Source: Myxococcota bacterium
GTDB taxonomy: Bacteria; Myxococcota_A; UBA9160; SZUA-336
Direction of reading: 5' to 3'
Assembly (NCBI GenBank): GCA_035498015.1
Contig: DATKAO010000180.1
Span: 1 to 33,335 of the forward strand
DNA length: 33,335 nt
This document shows, in pieces, positions 8,473 to 16,625 of this stretch (position 1 is the first letter of the stretch; each line of letters begins with the position of its first letter). The translations under genes were made by a program, and so were the position numbers. Under the pieces are notes generated by a model. It did not search any database. It saw only the letters and a list, made by a program, of their open reading frames with translations, and was not told where the DNA came from.

Positions 8473-10827
8473 TCAGTCGCGCGCCAGCCGGATCAGGAGC
8501 TCCATGTCGCGGGCCAGTGACTCGAGCTTGTCGGCGTTGCCCGGGCGGTAGCCGGCCGGCGTCTGCTCGGCCACGCCCAGGTTCTCGAGCAGGCGCAGCG
8601 CGTTTCCGAAGTTCGTGTTCGAGAACAGCTCTTCGGACTGGACCCGGTCCTGGAGCAGGAGCTGGCGGCCGATCTCGTGGCAGCGCCGCACCACGCCGGC
8701 CGAGGGCGTCGCGCCCTCTGCGGGCAGGCGGCGCAGGGTCTCGGTCACGACCCAGTAGCTCTCGAGGAAGTCGAGCAGGATGCGGGGCCGCGCGGCGAGC
8801 AAGGGCGGCAGGCCGGCAGCGCGCTCGCGCCCGAGCAGCGCGGACTCGCGCTCGATCTCGCGCACGAAGGCGTCGCGCTCCGCGAAGAAGAACTCGAACT
8901 TGAGCAGCTCGCGCAAGCGGAGAGCGAAGCCGCGCATGTCGCGGTCGGGCGCGGTCGGCGCGGCGCGCATGGCCAGATCGGCGATCGCGCGGTTCACCAG
9001 GAAGTGGATCGCGGTGTTGCGGTAGTACGAGGCCGCGTGGCGGCCGTCGTCGGCGACGTGGTACACGGGCTCGACGCCGCCGTCGTAGCGCTCGATGACT
9101 CCCGAGGCCGAGAGCGTGCGGTCCGCGGTCTCGACCACCGCGCGCGCGCCCGCGGCCACCTCGGCGGTCATGCCGATGCCGCGCTCGCGCGCGTAGTCGA
9201 TGAGCCTGCCGGCCTGGGTCTCGAACTCGCTCTGGCTGAGCGCGCGGCGGCCCGCGCCCACCAGCACCGAGCACGCCACCGAGGCGGGAGTCAGGGGAGT
9301 CACGGCGTTGATCGCGTTCGAGATGCGGAACGCGAGCTTCTCGACCACCAGCTTCTCGTCGGTGGTGCGGTCGAGATACTCGCGCAGCGAGATCGGCTCG
9401 GCGAAGCGCATGTGGACCTTGCCCAGCTTGCGCGCGCGCGCCGCGCGGATCTGGCGCACCAGGAACCAGAAGCTCTCGGCCTGCTTCGAATCGCCCAGGT
9501 TCTGGCGCACGTATTCCGCCAGCTCGAGGATCTGGTCGTAGGCGATCGCGACCGGCACGAACAGCACCTCGCCGATGTCGTGCCGGCGCGCGCCATCGAC
9601 CACGTAGTTCAGGATCCCGTAGCGCGGCGGCAGGAGCTTGCCCGTGCGCGAGCGCGTGCCCTCGATGAAGAACTCCTGGTGGAAGCGGTGCTGCACCAGA
9701 GAGTTGATGAACGCGCGCAGTGACTCCTTGTAGATCGGGTCGTCGGAGAAGCTGCGGCGCAGGAAGTAGGCGCCGGTGCCGGGCAGGATCCGGCTCATGG
9801 GGAAGAACGACATGTTGATGCCCGCAGCGGTGTGCGGCGGCGGGAAACCCGACGTGAACAAGAGCGAGTACAGCGCCAGGTGGTCGAAGTTCGACTTGTG
9901 CGAGGGCACGAACACCAGCGGCGCCCGGCGGCCCAGCTCGCGCAGCTTGTCGAGCTCGCCTTCGGCCACGTCGATCTCGGGGTCGTAGGCCAGCGAGACG
10001 ATCCAGCGCGTGAAGCGCCGGAACACCTCCATGGCGAACAGATTGTGACTCGTGCCGAGCTCGCGCAGCGCGCGCTCCGAGCGGTCGAGTGACTCGCCGC
10101 GCGTGAGCCCCGCGGTCGCGCCCGTGGCGGCGATGCGGTCCTGGAACGCCGGCTCGGCGATGATCTGCTCGACCAAGAGCCGCGGCACCTTGTAGCGGTC
10201 GCCGAACACCTGGCGCTGGGCCAGCGAGAGCGCCTTCACCGCCTGCACGCGCACGAAGGCCGAGAGCGCGAGCTTGTCGCCGTGGGCGTGTGACTGGCTC
10301 TCGAGCGCGCTGCGCGTGCCCGGGAGCCCCACCACCACGCGCGCGTAGCCGCGCCGGAAGAGCCTGAGCCAGCGCGTCCACTCCGGCGGGTCGTAGGGGT
10401 TGCCGAAGGGCAGGTTCCAGAGCGAGGGCGGGCGCTCGATCGGCCCCCACAGCACCTCGACGGGCACCAGGTCGGCCTCGACCCCGGCCTTCTGGGCGAA
10501 CGCCAGCAGGCGCGCCAGGCGGTCCGAGTCGCTGCGCGGCGGCGAGACCGGCACCAGCACCGGGTCGCCGGCCAGGAAGGCGCGCTCCAGATCCGCGGGC
10601 GCGACACCACCCTGTGTCGCCGGCACCCAGCGCGGGGTAGGCAGGCCGGCGCGCGCCAGGCTCGCCAGCAACACGCGCAGGTCGAGGCCCGACTCGAGCG
10701 GCGCGAGATAGATGCGGACCCGTCCGGCGGGGGCGGGCTCGGGGCGGGCGCCGCCGGCGTGAACGAGCGGCACGGCGAACAGACCGTTCGCACGAGGGGC
10801 CGGGCGCAGCCGAACCAGGTCCGACAC
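8473..10827 (-). CDS. plsB: Glycerol-3-phosphate 1-O-acyltransferase PlsB
   Basis: Membrane-associated enzyme that acylates the sn-1 position of glycerol-3-phosphate from acyl-CoA or acyl-ACP, the first step of phospholipid synthesis. At 784 residues it is close to the 807 of E. coli PlsB. The acyltransferase motifs appear in order: FVPSHKSNFDHL with the H-x4-D pair H310/D315, GAYFLRRSF, then FFIEGTRSRTGK (about 386-397), and VPVAIAYD (about 424-431). A long N-terminal region and a C-terminal helical region complete the family layout. The frame is open to ATG 10899, but GTG 10827 is preferred. TATCGT on the minus strand ends 6 nt before it, and the 24 extra residues look like translated spacer that would overlap the kinase region. 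No partner gene such as plsC lies nearby. Confidence 0.92.
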   Translation of the reverse strand: MSDLVRLRPAPRANGLFAVPLVHAGGARPEPAPAGRVRIYLAPLESGLDLRVLLASLARAGLPTPRWVPATQGGVAPADLERAFLAGDPVLVPVSPPRSDSDRLARLLAFAQKAGVEADLVPVEVLWGPIERPPSLWNLPFGNPYDPPEWTRWLRLFRRGYARVVVGLPGTRSALESQSHAHGDKLALSAFVRVQAVKALSLAQRQVFGDRYKVPRLLVEQIIAEPAFQDRIAATGATAGLTRGESLDRSERALRELGTSHNLFAMEVFRRFTRWIVSLAYDPEIDVAEGELDKLRELGRRAPLVFVPSHKSNFDHLALYSLLFTSGFPPPHTAAGINMSFFPMSRILPGTGAYFLRRSFSDDPIYKESLRAFINSLVQHRFHQEFFIEGTRSRTGKLLPPRYGILNYVVDGARRHDIGEVLFVPVAIAYDQILELAEYVRQNLGDSKQAESFWFLVRQIRAARARKLGKVHMRFAEPISLREYLDRTTDEKLVVEKLAFRISNAINAVTPLTPASVACSVLVGAGRRALSQSEFETQAGRLIDYARERGIGMTAEVAAGARAVVETADRTLSASGVIERYDGGVEPVYHVADDGRHAASYYRNTAIHFLVNRAIADLAMRAAPTAPDRDMRGFALRLRELLKFEFFFAERDAFVREIERESALLGRERAAGLPPLLAARPRILLDFLESYWVVTETLRRLPAEGATPSAGVVRRCHEIGRQLLLQDRVQSEELFSNTNFGNALRLLENLGVAEQTPAGYRPGNADKLESLARDMELLIRLARD

Positions 10828-10833
10828 GCCGCC

Positions 10834-10839
10834 ACGATA
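10834..10839 (-). promoter_or_regulatory. -10-like TATCGT placed for a leaderless plsB mRNA
   Basis: Read on the minus strand, TATCGT ends 6 nt before GTG 10827, with only GGCGGC between. It supports this start over the upstream ATG 10899. Confidence 0.45.
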
Positions 10840-10967
10840 CCGCGAAGCGCTCGGGCCCGACAGCGGCGCGAGTGACGCGCCGCGGCGCACGAGTCGCATT
10901 CATCGCCGCGCGCCGCGCTCCGATAGTTCCCTCTGGAGTGGCGCGACCAAGCGAGGAGCCCCTGCGC

Positions 10968-12944
10968 GTGCGCAGTACCCCCAGACTGAGTGTTCGGGCC
11001 ACCCTCGTGGTCGCGGCGATCACGCCGGTCGCGCTGTTCATGCTGGGCACCGGCGCCGTGCTCTACAAGGTCGCGCGCACTCAGCTCGAGCGCGGCGTGC
11101 ACGCCAAGCTCGACACGATCGCGGCGTTTCTCACTCAGTCGGCGCGCGCCGGCCTGGAGAGCGACTCGCCGGCCGCGGTCCGCGAGTCAGTCCTGTCGGC
11201 GCTGGCCGACCGCGACGTGGTGCACGTATCGGTCTACGACCGCAAGGGCCAGTTACTGGCGTCGGAGGGCGACCCGTCGATCGCGCCGCTCTTCCCCGAA
11301 GAGCGCTTGAACTTCCCCGACGACCGCCGCCAGCGCGGGCTGAGCAAGAGCCTGCAGGAGCTGCTGGTGCCGGTGCACTACCCGGGTCCGCAGGCGGTCA
11401 CGATGCGCCCCGACGGGCTGATCCGGATCGTGATCTCGACCTCGCGCAGCATGGCCGAGTACCGCGAGCTCCTGGCCTCGAGCTCGGTGGTGCTGGCCGC
11501 CGCGCTGGTCGTGGGCATCGGCATCGCGGTGGCGCTGTGGCAGAACCTGCTGCGCGGCATTCACTTGCTGGGCGCGACCGTGAAGCGGGTCGGCGCCGGC
11601 GACCTGGGCGCGCAGGTGCCCGAGCTGGGCGTGGGGGAGCTCGGCGAGCTGGGCCGCTCGTTCAACGACATGACCCGCCAGCTCTCGCGCGTGCACGGCG
11701 AGCTCGAGACGCACCGGGCCACGCTCGAGCAGAAGGTCGCCGAGCGCACGATCGAGCTCGAGGCGGCGCGCAACGAGGCGCAGCGCGCCAACCAGTCGAA
11801 GAGCGCGTTCCTCGCCAACATGAGTCACGAGATCCGCACGCCCATGACCGCGATCCTCGGCTACGCGGACCTCCTGCTCGACGACGAGATGCAGCTCGGC
11901 GAGGAGGCGCGCCGGCTGCTCGAGATCGTGCGCCGCAACGGCGGGCACCTGCTCGACGTGCTGAACGACATCCTCGACCTGTCGAAGATCGAGGCGAACC
12001 GGGTCGAGGTCGAGCTGATCCCGATGAGCGTGGTGCACATCGTCTCGGAGATCGCGTCGCTCATGCGCGTGCGCGCCGATGAGAAGGGCATCGCGCTGGA
12101 AGTCGCCTTCGACTCACCCGTGCCCTCGCAGGTGCTCTCCGACCCGACGCGCGTGCGCCAGGGCGTGGTGAACCTGCTGGGCAACGCGATCAAGTTCACC
12201 GAGCGCGGCTTCGTGCGCCTGCGCGTGACCTACGACCCCGCGACCGAGATGGCGCGCATCGAGGTGAAGGACACCGGCATCGGCATAGCGCCCGAGAAGC
12301 GCGAGTCACTCTTCCGCGCCTTCGAGCAGGCCGACAGCTCGATCACGCGCCGCTTCGGCGGCACCGGCCTGGGGCTCGCGATCACCAAGCGCATTGCCGT
12401 GCTGCTGGGCGGTGACTGCACGGTGGAGAGCGAGGCGGGCGCGGGCAGCACGTTCACGCTCACCGTGCGCGCCCAGCCGACGCCGGGCTCGCGCATGCTG
12501 CAGGTGGTCGGCGAGGCCGAGCTGCACGGCGACACGCGCCGGCCGTCGGGCGCGGCGGAGCCGATCCAGGCGCGCATCCTCCTGGCCGAGGACGGCCCCG
12601 ACAACCAGCGCCTGATCTCGATGATGCTGCGCAAGGCGGGCGCCGAGGTGGTGGTGGTCGAGAACGGCCAGATGGCGCTCGAGCGCACCGAGATCGAGAC
12701 CTTCGACCTGGTGCTCATGGACATGGCCATGCCGGTCATGGACGGCTACACCGCGGCGCGTAACCTGCGCGCGCGCGGCAACCGCGTGCCGATCGTGGCG
12801 CTCACGGCGCACGCGCTGGCCGGCGAGCGCGAGAAGTGTCTCGCGGCGGGCTGCAACGCCTATCTCACCAAGCCGATCGACCGCTACGACCTGCTGGCGT
12901 CGATCCGGGCGCTGCTCGACGCGCGCGCGAAGCAGGCCGACTAG
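10968..12944 (+). CDS. Hybrid sensor histidine kinase with C-terminal receiver
   Basis: A 658-residue membrane sensor kinase. Two transmembrane helices (about residues 9-31 and 172-192) flank a periplasmic sensor domain of about 140 residues. This is followed by a HAMP linker (GATVKRVGAGDLGAQVPELG), a coiled-coil stretch, and HisKA with the phospho-acceptor His287 in MSHEIRTPMTAILG. The ATPase domain has the N box NLLGNAIKFTERG, the G1 box DTGIGIAP and the G2 box GGTGLGLAI. The receiver shows LLAED, the phospho-acceptor D585 in LVLMDMAMPVMDG, and the LTKPI lysine. GTG 10968 is chosen over earlier in-frame starts because GAGGAG lies 9 nt upstream and the first TM helix begins shortly after. 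No response regulator or Hpt gene is adjacent. The stop shares CTAG with the flippase gene. The stimulus is unknown. Confidence 0.93.
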   Translation: MRSTPRLSVRATLVVAAITPVALFMLGTGAVLYKVARTQLERGVHAKLDTIAAFLTQSARAGLESDSPAAVRESVLSALADRDVVHVSVYDRKGQLLASEGDPSIAPLFPEERLNFPDDRRQRGLSKSLQELLVPVHYPGPQAVTMRPDGLIRIVISTSRSMAEYRELLASSSVVLAAALVVGIGIAVALWQNLLRGIHLLGATVKRVGAGDLGAQVPELGVGELGELGRSFNDMTRQLSRVHGELETHRATLEQKVAERTIELEAARNEAQRANQSKSAFLANMSHEIRTPMTAILGYADLLLDDEMQLGEEARRLLEIVRRNGGHLLDVLNDILDLSKIEANRVEVELIPMSVVHIVSEIASLMRVRADEKGIALEVAFDSPVPSQVLSDPTRVRQGVVNLLGNAIKFTERGFVRLRVTYDPATEMARIEVKDTGIGIAPEKRESLFRAFEQADSSITRRFGGTGLGLAITKRIAVLLGGDCTVESEAGAGSTFTLTVRAQPTPGSRMLQVVGEAELHGDTRRPSGAAEPIQARILLAEDGPDNQRLISMMLRKAGAEVVVVENGQMALERTEIETFDLVLMDMAMPVMDGYTAARNLRARGNRVPIVALTAHALAGEREKCLAAGCNAYLTKPIDRYDLLASIRALLDARAKQAD

Positions 12945-14227
12945 CGCAGCCGCGAGCGGATGCGCGCGAAGTCGGCGCCGCGCATGAGCAGCGTGTCGCG
13001 CACGCGCTGGCCCGACTCCGAGCTGAAGTACCAGACCGTGGCGACCGCCTCGAGCGTGGTCGAGCACAGGCCGGCCGTGGCCGCGCCCAGGATGCCCGCG
13101 CGCGGGATCAGCACCAGGTTCAAGCCCACGTTCGCGCCGAGCGCCAGCGCGCCGATGCCCCACAGTGCGCGCGGCCGTCCCACGGCCGCGAAGTAGCGCT
13201 GCAAGAGCCGCGACACCGTCACCGCGGTGAGTCCCGGCAGGAGGATCAGGAACGGAGTCACTGCCGGCGCGTAGCGGGCGCCGAACAGGAGCGGGATCGC
13301 GAGCGCGCCCACCGCCGCCAGCCCCAGCGCGATCGCCAGCATGACCAGCGCCGAGGTCCGCACGACCGCGGCCGTGAACTCCGCGGCCTCGCGCGCGCTC
13401 ACGCCCGAGAGCTCCGGCAGGAGCGCAGTGCCGATCGCCCCGGGCACGAGCCGCAGCGGCGAGATCACCGATACCGCGGTCGCGTAGAGCGCCACGTCGA
13501 AGCTCGGCGTGCCCAGCGCCCCGAGCAGCAGCACGTCGGCGCGCTCGTGCAGCTGGATCAGGAGATACTGGAAGTACATCGCGCCGCCGAAGGCGATGCT
13601 GGCCGCCGCCTCGTGCAGGTCGAGCCGCCACTCGAAGCCCGCGAGCGCCGCCACGCGCGCGCCGAAGTAGGCCACGAGGAAGACCTGCACCAGACACCAC
13701 GAGCTGAGCGCCGCCTCGAGCGCGCCGCCCGCGAGCGGCAGGGCGATCAAGAGCCCGCCCAGGATCGCGGCCGACTGCAAGAGCCCGAACTGGTTGTGCA
13801 GGTCGAAGCGGTCGAGCGCGCGCGCGACGCCGCGCAGCAAGTCACCCAGCACGAGCAGCGGCCCGGTCGCGGCCGCGAGCCAGAACGCCTTCGGCGAGGC
13901 GCCGCCCAGAAACTGGTGCGACAGTGGCTCGCGGAACGCCACACACAGCGCGAACGCCCCCAGCGCGACCGCGCCGTTCGCGAACAGGCCCGTGGCGAAG
14001 GCGCGCCGCGGCGGCACGCCGTGACCGCGCACCCGGTAGATCACCGCGTCGCCCCAGCCGAGCTGGGTCAGCAGGTAGAACACGAACGAGAAGTTCGTGA
14101 GCTCCGCGTACAGGCCGCGGTCCGGCACCGACAGCCAGCGCGCCACCACCACGTTGGTGACCACGCTGATCGGGAGCGCGATCGCGCTGGTCGCGAACAC
14201 CGAGGCCGCGTTCCGGAAGAACCCCAC
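12941..14227 (-). CDS. Polysaccharide flippase-like membrane protein (MOP superfamily)
   Basis: A 428-residue polytopic protein with about 11-12 hydrophobic helices, resembling Wzx/MATE-type flippases that move lipid-linked sugars across the inner membrane. Characteristic are the opening NAASVFATSAIALPISVVTN followed by VVVARWLSVPDRGLYAEL, the central LHERADVLLLGALGTPSFDVALY, and GLNLVLIPRAGILGAATA near the C-terminus. In this fold that last region is a conserved helix hairpin after the second lobe. The start is GTG 14227. No strong Shine-Dalgarno sequence is near it, though GGAG lies about 13 nt upstream. The 100-bp divergent region toward the methyltransferase gene contains that gene's promoter. 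Its stop shares CTAG with the kinase gene. No polymerase or initiating transferase is nearby, so it may act with unlinked genes. Confidence 0.85.
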   Translation of the reverse strand: MGFFRNAASVFATSAIALPISVVTNVVVARWLSVPDRGLYAELTNFSFVFYLLTQLGWGDAVIYRVRGHGVPPRRAFATGLFANGAVALGAFALCVAFREPLSHQFLGGASPKAFWLAAATGPLLVLGDLLRGVARALDRFDLHNQFGLLQSAAILGGLLIALPLAGGALEAALSSWCLVQVFLVAYFGARVAALAGFEWRLDLHEAAASIAFGGAMYFQYLLIQLHERADVLLLGALGTPSFDVALYATAVSVISPLRLVPGAIGTALLPELSGVSAREAAEFTAAVVRTSALVMLAIALGLAAVGALAIPLLFGARYAPAVTPFLILLPGLTAVTVSRLLQRYFAAVGRPRALWGIGALALGANVGLNLVLIPRAGILGAATAGLCSTTLEAVATVWYFSSESGQRVRDTLLMRGADFARIRSRLR

Positions 14228-14270
14228 GGGCTAGTGGGTCTCCAAGAAGCGCCGCGCCTGCAAGGGGACC

Positions 14271-14299
14271 TTGCCGGACCGCCCCCGCGCCGGGAGAAT
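14271..14299 (+). promoter_or_regulatory. Candidate sigma-70 promoter for the small methyltransferase gene
   Basis: TTGCCG (14271-14276) and GAGAAT (14294-14299) are separated by 17 nt, each matching 4 of 6 consensus bases. A short leader with GAGGGGAA follows before ATG 14328, so this gene has a normal ribosome site. Confidence 0.45.
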
Positions 14300-14327
14300 C
14301 AGCACCGATCGCGGCGAGGGGAACGGC

Positions 14328-14984
14328 ATGGACGTCGCGCGAATGGCGGTGGGGCTGCTGCGCAGCGTGTGGCGCACTCAGGACCAGGCCGGCCTGATCC
14401 GCCGCCTGCTCGCCGACGTCAAGCCTGCGACTCAGCGGCCCGTGGTGTTCGTCGAGACGGGCTGCGGTCTCTCGACCCTGGCGCTGCTCCAGGTCGCCGA
14501 GCGGGTGGGCGCCGAGCTCTACTCCTGCGAGCTCGACCCGGAGCGCATCGCCGCGCTGTGCAGCCGGGTGCCCGACCTGTCGCGGCGCGTGCACTTTCTC
14601 GAAGGCGACAGCCTGGCGAGCCTGGCGCGCATCGCCGCGCGCCACGAGGCGATCGACTTCGCGCTGTTCGACTCCGCGCCTTCGGCGACCCACACGCTGC
14701 TCGAGTTCCAGGCGCTCGAGCCGCGGCTCGGGGCGGGCGCGCGCATCGCGCTCGACGAGGCCGCGCTGCCGGGCGCGCGGCTGCTCCTGGGCCCATGCCG
14801 GAAGGGCAAGCTCCTCGTGCCGTATCTCCTGGCCTCGCCGGTCTGGCGCGTGAGCGCGCACCCGCGCACCAGTGAGTCGATGGTCTCGGCGCTGTACGAC
14901 CGCGTGGGCGCGCGCGCGGACGCCGACTACGAGGACCCCGACTACGTGGCCGCGCTCGAGCGCGGGCTCGCGCCCGTGCGCTAG
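14328..14984 (+). CDS. Class I SAM-dependent methyltransferase-like protein
   Basis: A 218-residue Rossmann-fold protein. VVFVETGCGLSTLALLQVAE is the SAM-binding glycine-rich strand-loop, ELYSCELDPERIAAL gives the acidic end of beta 2, and VHFLEGDSLASL the acidic base contact. FALFDSAPSATHTLLEF and GARIALDEA correspond to strands 4 and 5. The layout resembles Methyltransf_24-type enzymes. The target is not predictable, but neighbours (flippase, GT-C-like protein) suggest glycan decoration. ATG 14328 is chosen over TTG 14271 because GAGGGGAA sits just upstream and TTG 14271 coincides with a likely -35 box. The stop TAG shares CTAG with the convergent membrane protein gene. Confidence 0.85.
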   Translation: MDVARMAVGLLRSVWRTQDQAGLIRRLLADVKPATQRPVVFVETGCGLSTLALLQVAERVGAELYSCELDPERIAALCSRVPDLSRRVHFLEGDSLASLARIAARHEAIDFALFDSAPSATHTLLEFQALEPRLGAGARIALDEAALPGARLLLGPCRKGKLLVPYLLASPVWRVSAHPRTSESMVSALYDRVGARADADYEDPDYVAALERGLAPVR

Positions 14985-16606
14985 GGCGTCTCGTCGGGGG
15001 CGATCTTCCAGATCACCAGATGGTCCTCGTGCTCGAGGTAGTCCCGGTAGCGCGAGCCGCGGTAGACCTCCTGGTCGCGCCGCACCACCAGGTCACTCGT
15101 GTGACCGCCCTCGAAGTGACACGGATAGCGCAGCACGAAGCGGTCGTAGAAGCCCTCGTTCAAGCCCTGCACCGAGTGCTGCACCAGATAGGCCACGTGG
15201 TGGCGGTCGAGATACTGCTGGAGCTCGCCCCGACACAGCGTCTCCTGGAACTGGAAGCTGCTCACTACGCCATCGAGGTTCACCACGCCGCGCTCCGAGA
15301 AGTAGCTGAACGCGCCGCTGTCCTTCATGGCGAACAAGGCGTCCTTCGGCAGCGTCTTGGCCGCCCACTCACCCGCCTCGCGCGTCGCGCCCGTGAAGGC
15401 CAGGTGCAGGCGCGAGATCGACGCGTACTGGCTCACGATCAGCACCCACGCGACCAGGCCGAGCCCCGCCCGCAGCGCGATCTCCGGCAGGAGGTCCTGG
15501 AGGCGGCGCGCGATCACCCCCGCCGCGACCGCGCCGACCGGCATGAACAGCACGTAGTGCCAGGCGAACACCGCCCAGCGCATGAACCACATGGCGTGAA
15601 GCGCCTGGAGGGAGAGCCCAGCCACGAGCGGCACCAGCAGGCGTCCCAGGCGCCGCTCCGACGGCCGCGCCAGCGCCAGTCCGGCCCCGGCCGCGCCGAG
15701 CGTCAAGAGCGCGAGCCAGGGCAGCCCCACGTTCGCGCGCACGAACTCCGGGTTCGAGAAGCTCGTCTTGAGCGACCCGCTGATCGGCACCAGGTGCCCG
15801 AAGCGCTCGAAGTTCCAGAGCAGGTACGGGACCAGCATCAGCACGGCGGGGCCGAACAGCACGGCGGACTTCCGGGCCGTCCGCGAGATCCGCGCCACCA
15901 AAGAAGCCGGCCCCGCGAGGAGTCCGAGCAGGAGTGCGTTCCCGGCCAGCGCCACCGCGACGAAGACCGCGTCGAGCCGCGCCAGAAGCAGGAGCCCCAG
16001 CCAGACCCCCGCGCGCAGGTCGCGCAGCCGAGGCTCCGGGCGTTCCAGCGCGCCGCCCGCGAACAGCTCCCGGACGAGCAGCAGGAACACCAAGAGGACG
16101 AGCGCCGCCTCCATGCCCGACACCAGCACGTTCAGGAACGGCGGCACGAGCAACACGGCCGTGCCGAAGCACGCCGGCCGGAAGCCGCAGGTCGTGCGCA
16201 GCAGGTCGAAGAGCAGACCGCCGGAGACGCAGGTCAAGAGCACCACGAAGACCTGGGCCAGCCCCAGCAACACGTGGGTGTCGCCAGAGCACAGCCACGC
16301 GACGGGCACGAGCAGCCACATCCAGAGCGGCTGGAAGCCGTTGGTGAGCGAGATTCCGTCGACGGTGAATCCGCGACCCGCCGCGACATTGCGGGCGATT
16401 ACGAGATAGTAGTACGCATCGTCCTCGAAACGCGGCCAGGCGGAGGCAGTGCCCCGCGCCAGCCAGGCGGAGACCCACAAGGCCAGGCATGCCCCAGCGA
16501 CCCCCACAGCACCCCACAGCACGAAGCTCCGAGCCCGCAGCGCGGGCGCGGCCGACTTGCGCTTGGCTGCTCTTCCGGAACGCTGCGGTTTGGCCTGCAT
16601 TTCCAT
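14981..16606 (-). CDS. GT-C-like membrane glycosyltransferase (GT39/ArnT-like)
   Basis: A 541-residue polytopic inner-membrane protein with about ten hydrophobic helices and a soluble C-terminal domain. After the first helix comes RFEDDAYYYLVIARNVAAG, then GISLTNGFQPLWMWLL. An acidic pair in the first periplasmic loop followed by NGFxPLW is typical of GT-C transferases that use polyprenyl-phosphate sugars. The C-terminal 170 residues (VAYLVQHSVQGLNEG and on) are soluble and probably periplasmic. ATG 16606 is chosen; the frame is open much further, but upstream residues are polar and lie inside the divergent gene. A second ATG lies two codons on. TAAGAT on the minus strand (16698-16703) is a possible -10. 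The + strand gene starts 19 bp away. The sugar and acceptor are unknown. Confidence 0.83.
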   Translation of the reverse strand: MEMQAKPQRSGRAAKRKSAAPALRARSFVLWGAVGVAGACLALWVSAWLARGTASAWPRFEDDAYYYLVIARNVAAGRGFTVDGISLTNGFQPLWMWLLVPVAWLCSGDTHVLLGLAQVFVVLLTCVSGGLLFDLLRTTCGFRPACFGTAVLLVPPFLNVLVSGMEAALVLLVFLLLVRELFAGGALERPEPRLRDLRAGVWLGLLLLARLDAVFVAVALAGNALLLGLLAGPASLVARISRTARKSAVLFGPAVLMLVPYLLWNFERFGHLVPISGSLKTSFSNPEFVRANVGLPWLALLTLGAAGAGLALARPSERRLGRLLVPLVAGLSLQALHAMWFMRWAVFAWHYVLFMPVGAVAAGVIARRLQDLLPEIALRAGLGLVAWVLIVSQYASISRLHLAFTGATREAGEWAAKTLPKDALFAMKDSGAFSYFSERGVVNLDGVVSSFQFQETLCRGELQQYLDRHHVAYLVQHSVQGLNEGFYDRFVLRYPCHFEGGHTSDLVVRRDQEVYRGSRYRDYLEHEDHLVIWKIAPDETP

Positions 16607-16625
16607 GTGGGGTGGTCGCGAGGCA

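Noticed and set aside
10872-10967. GTG 10872 as the histidine kinase start
   Set aside because: The extra residues are Arg/Ala-rich spacer. GAGGAG at 10953-10958 points to GTG 10968, directly before the first membrane helix.
8345-11050. A 901-codon open frame on the minus strand across plsB
   Set aside because: It is a shadow frame of plsB: Arg/Ala/Gly-rich low-complexity protein, while the overlapping frame encodes clear PlsB motifs.
12836-14875. A 679-codon + strand frame across the flippase gene
   Set aside because: It is the antisense of the flippase coding frame, with a composition of Arg, Glu, Gln and His typical of shadow frames in GC-rich DNA.
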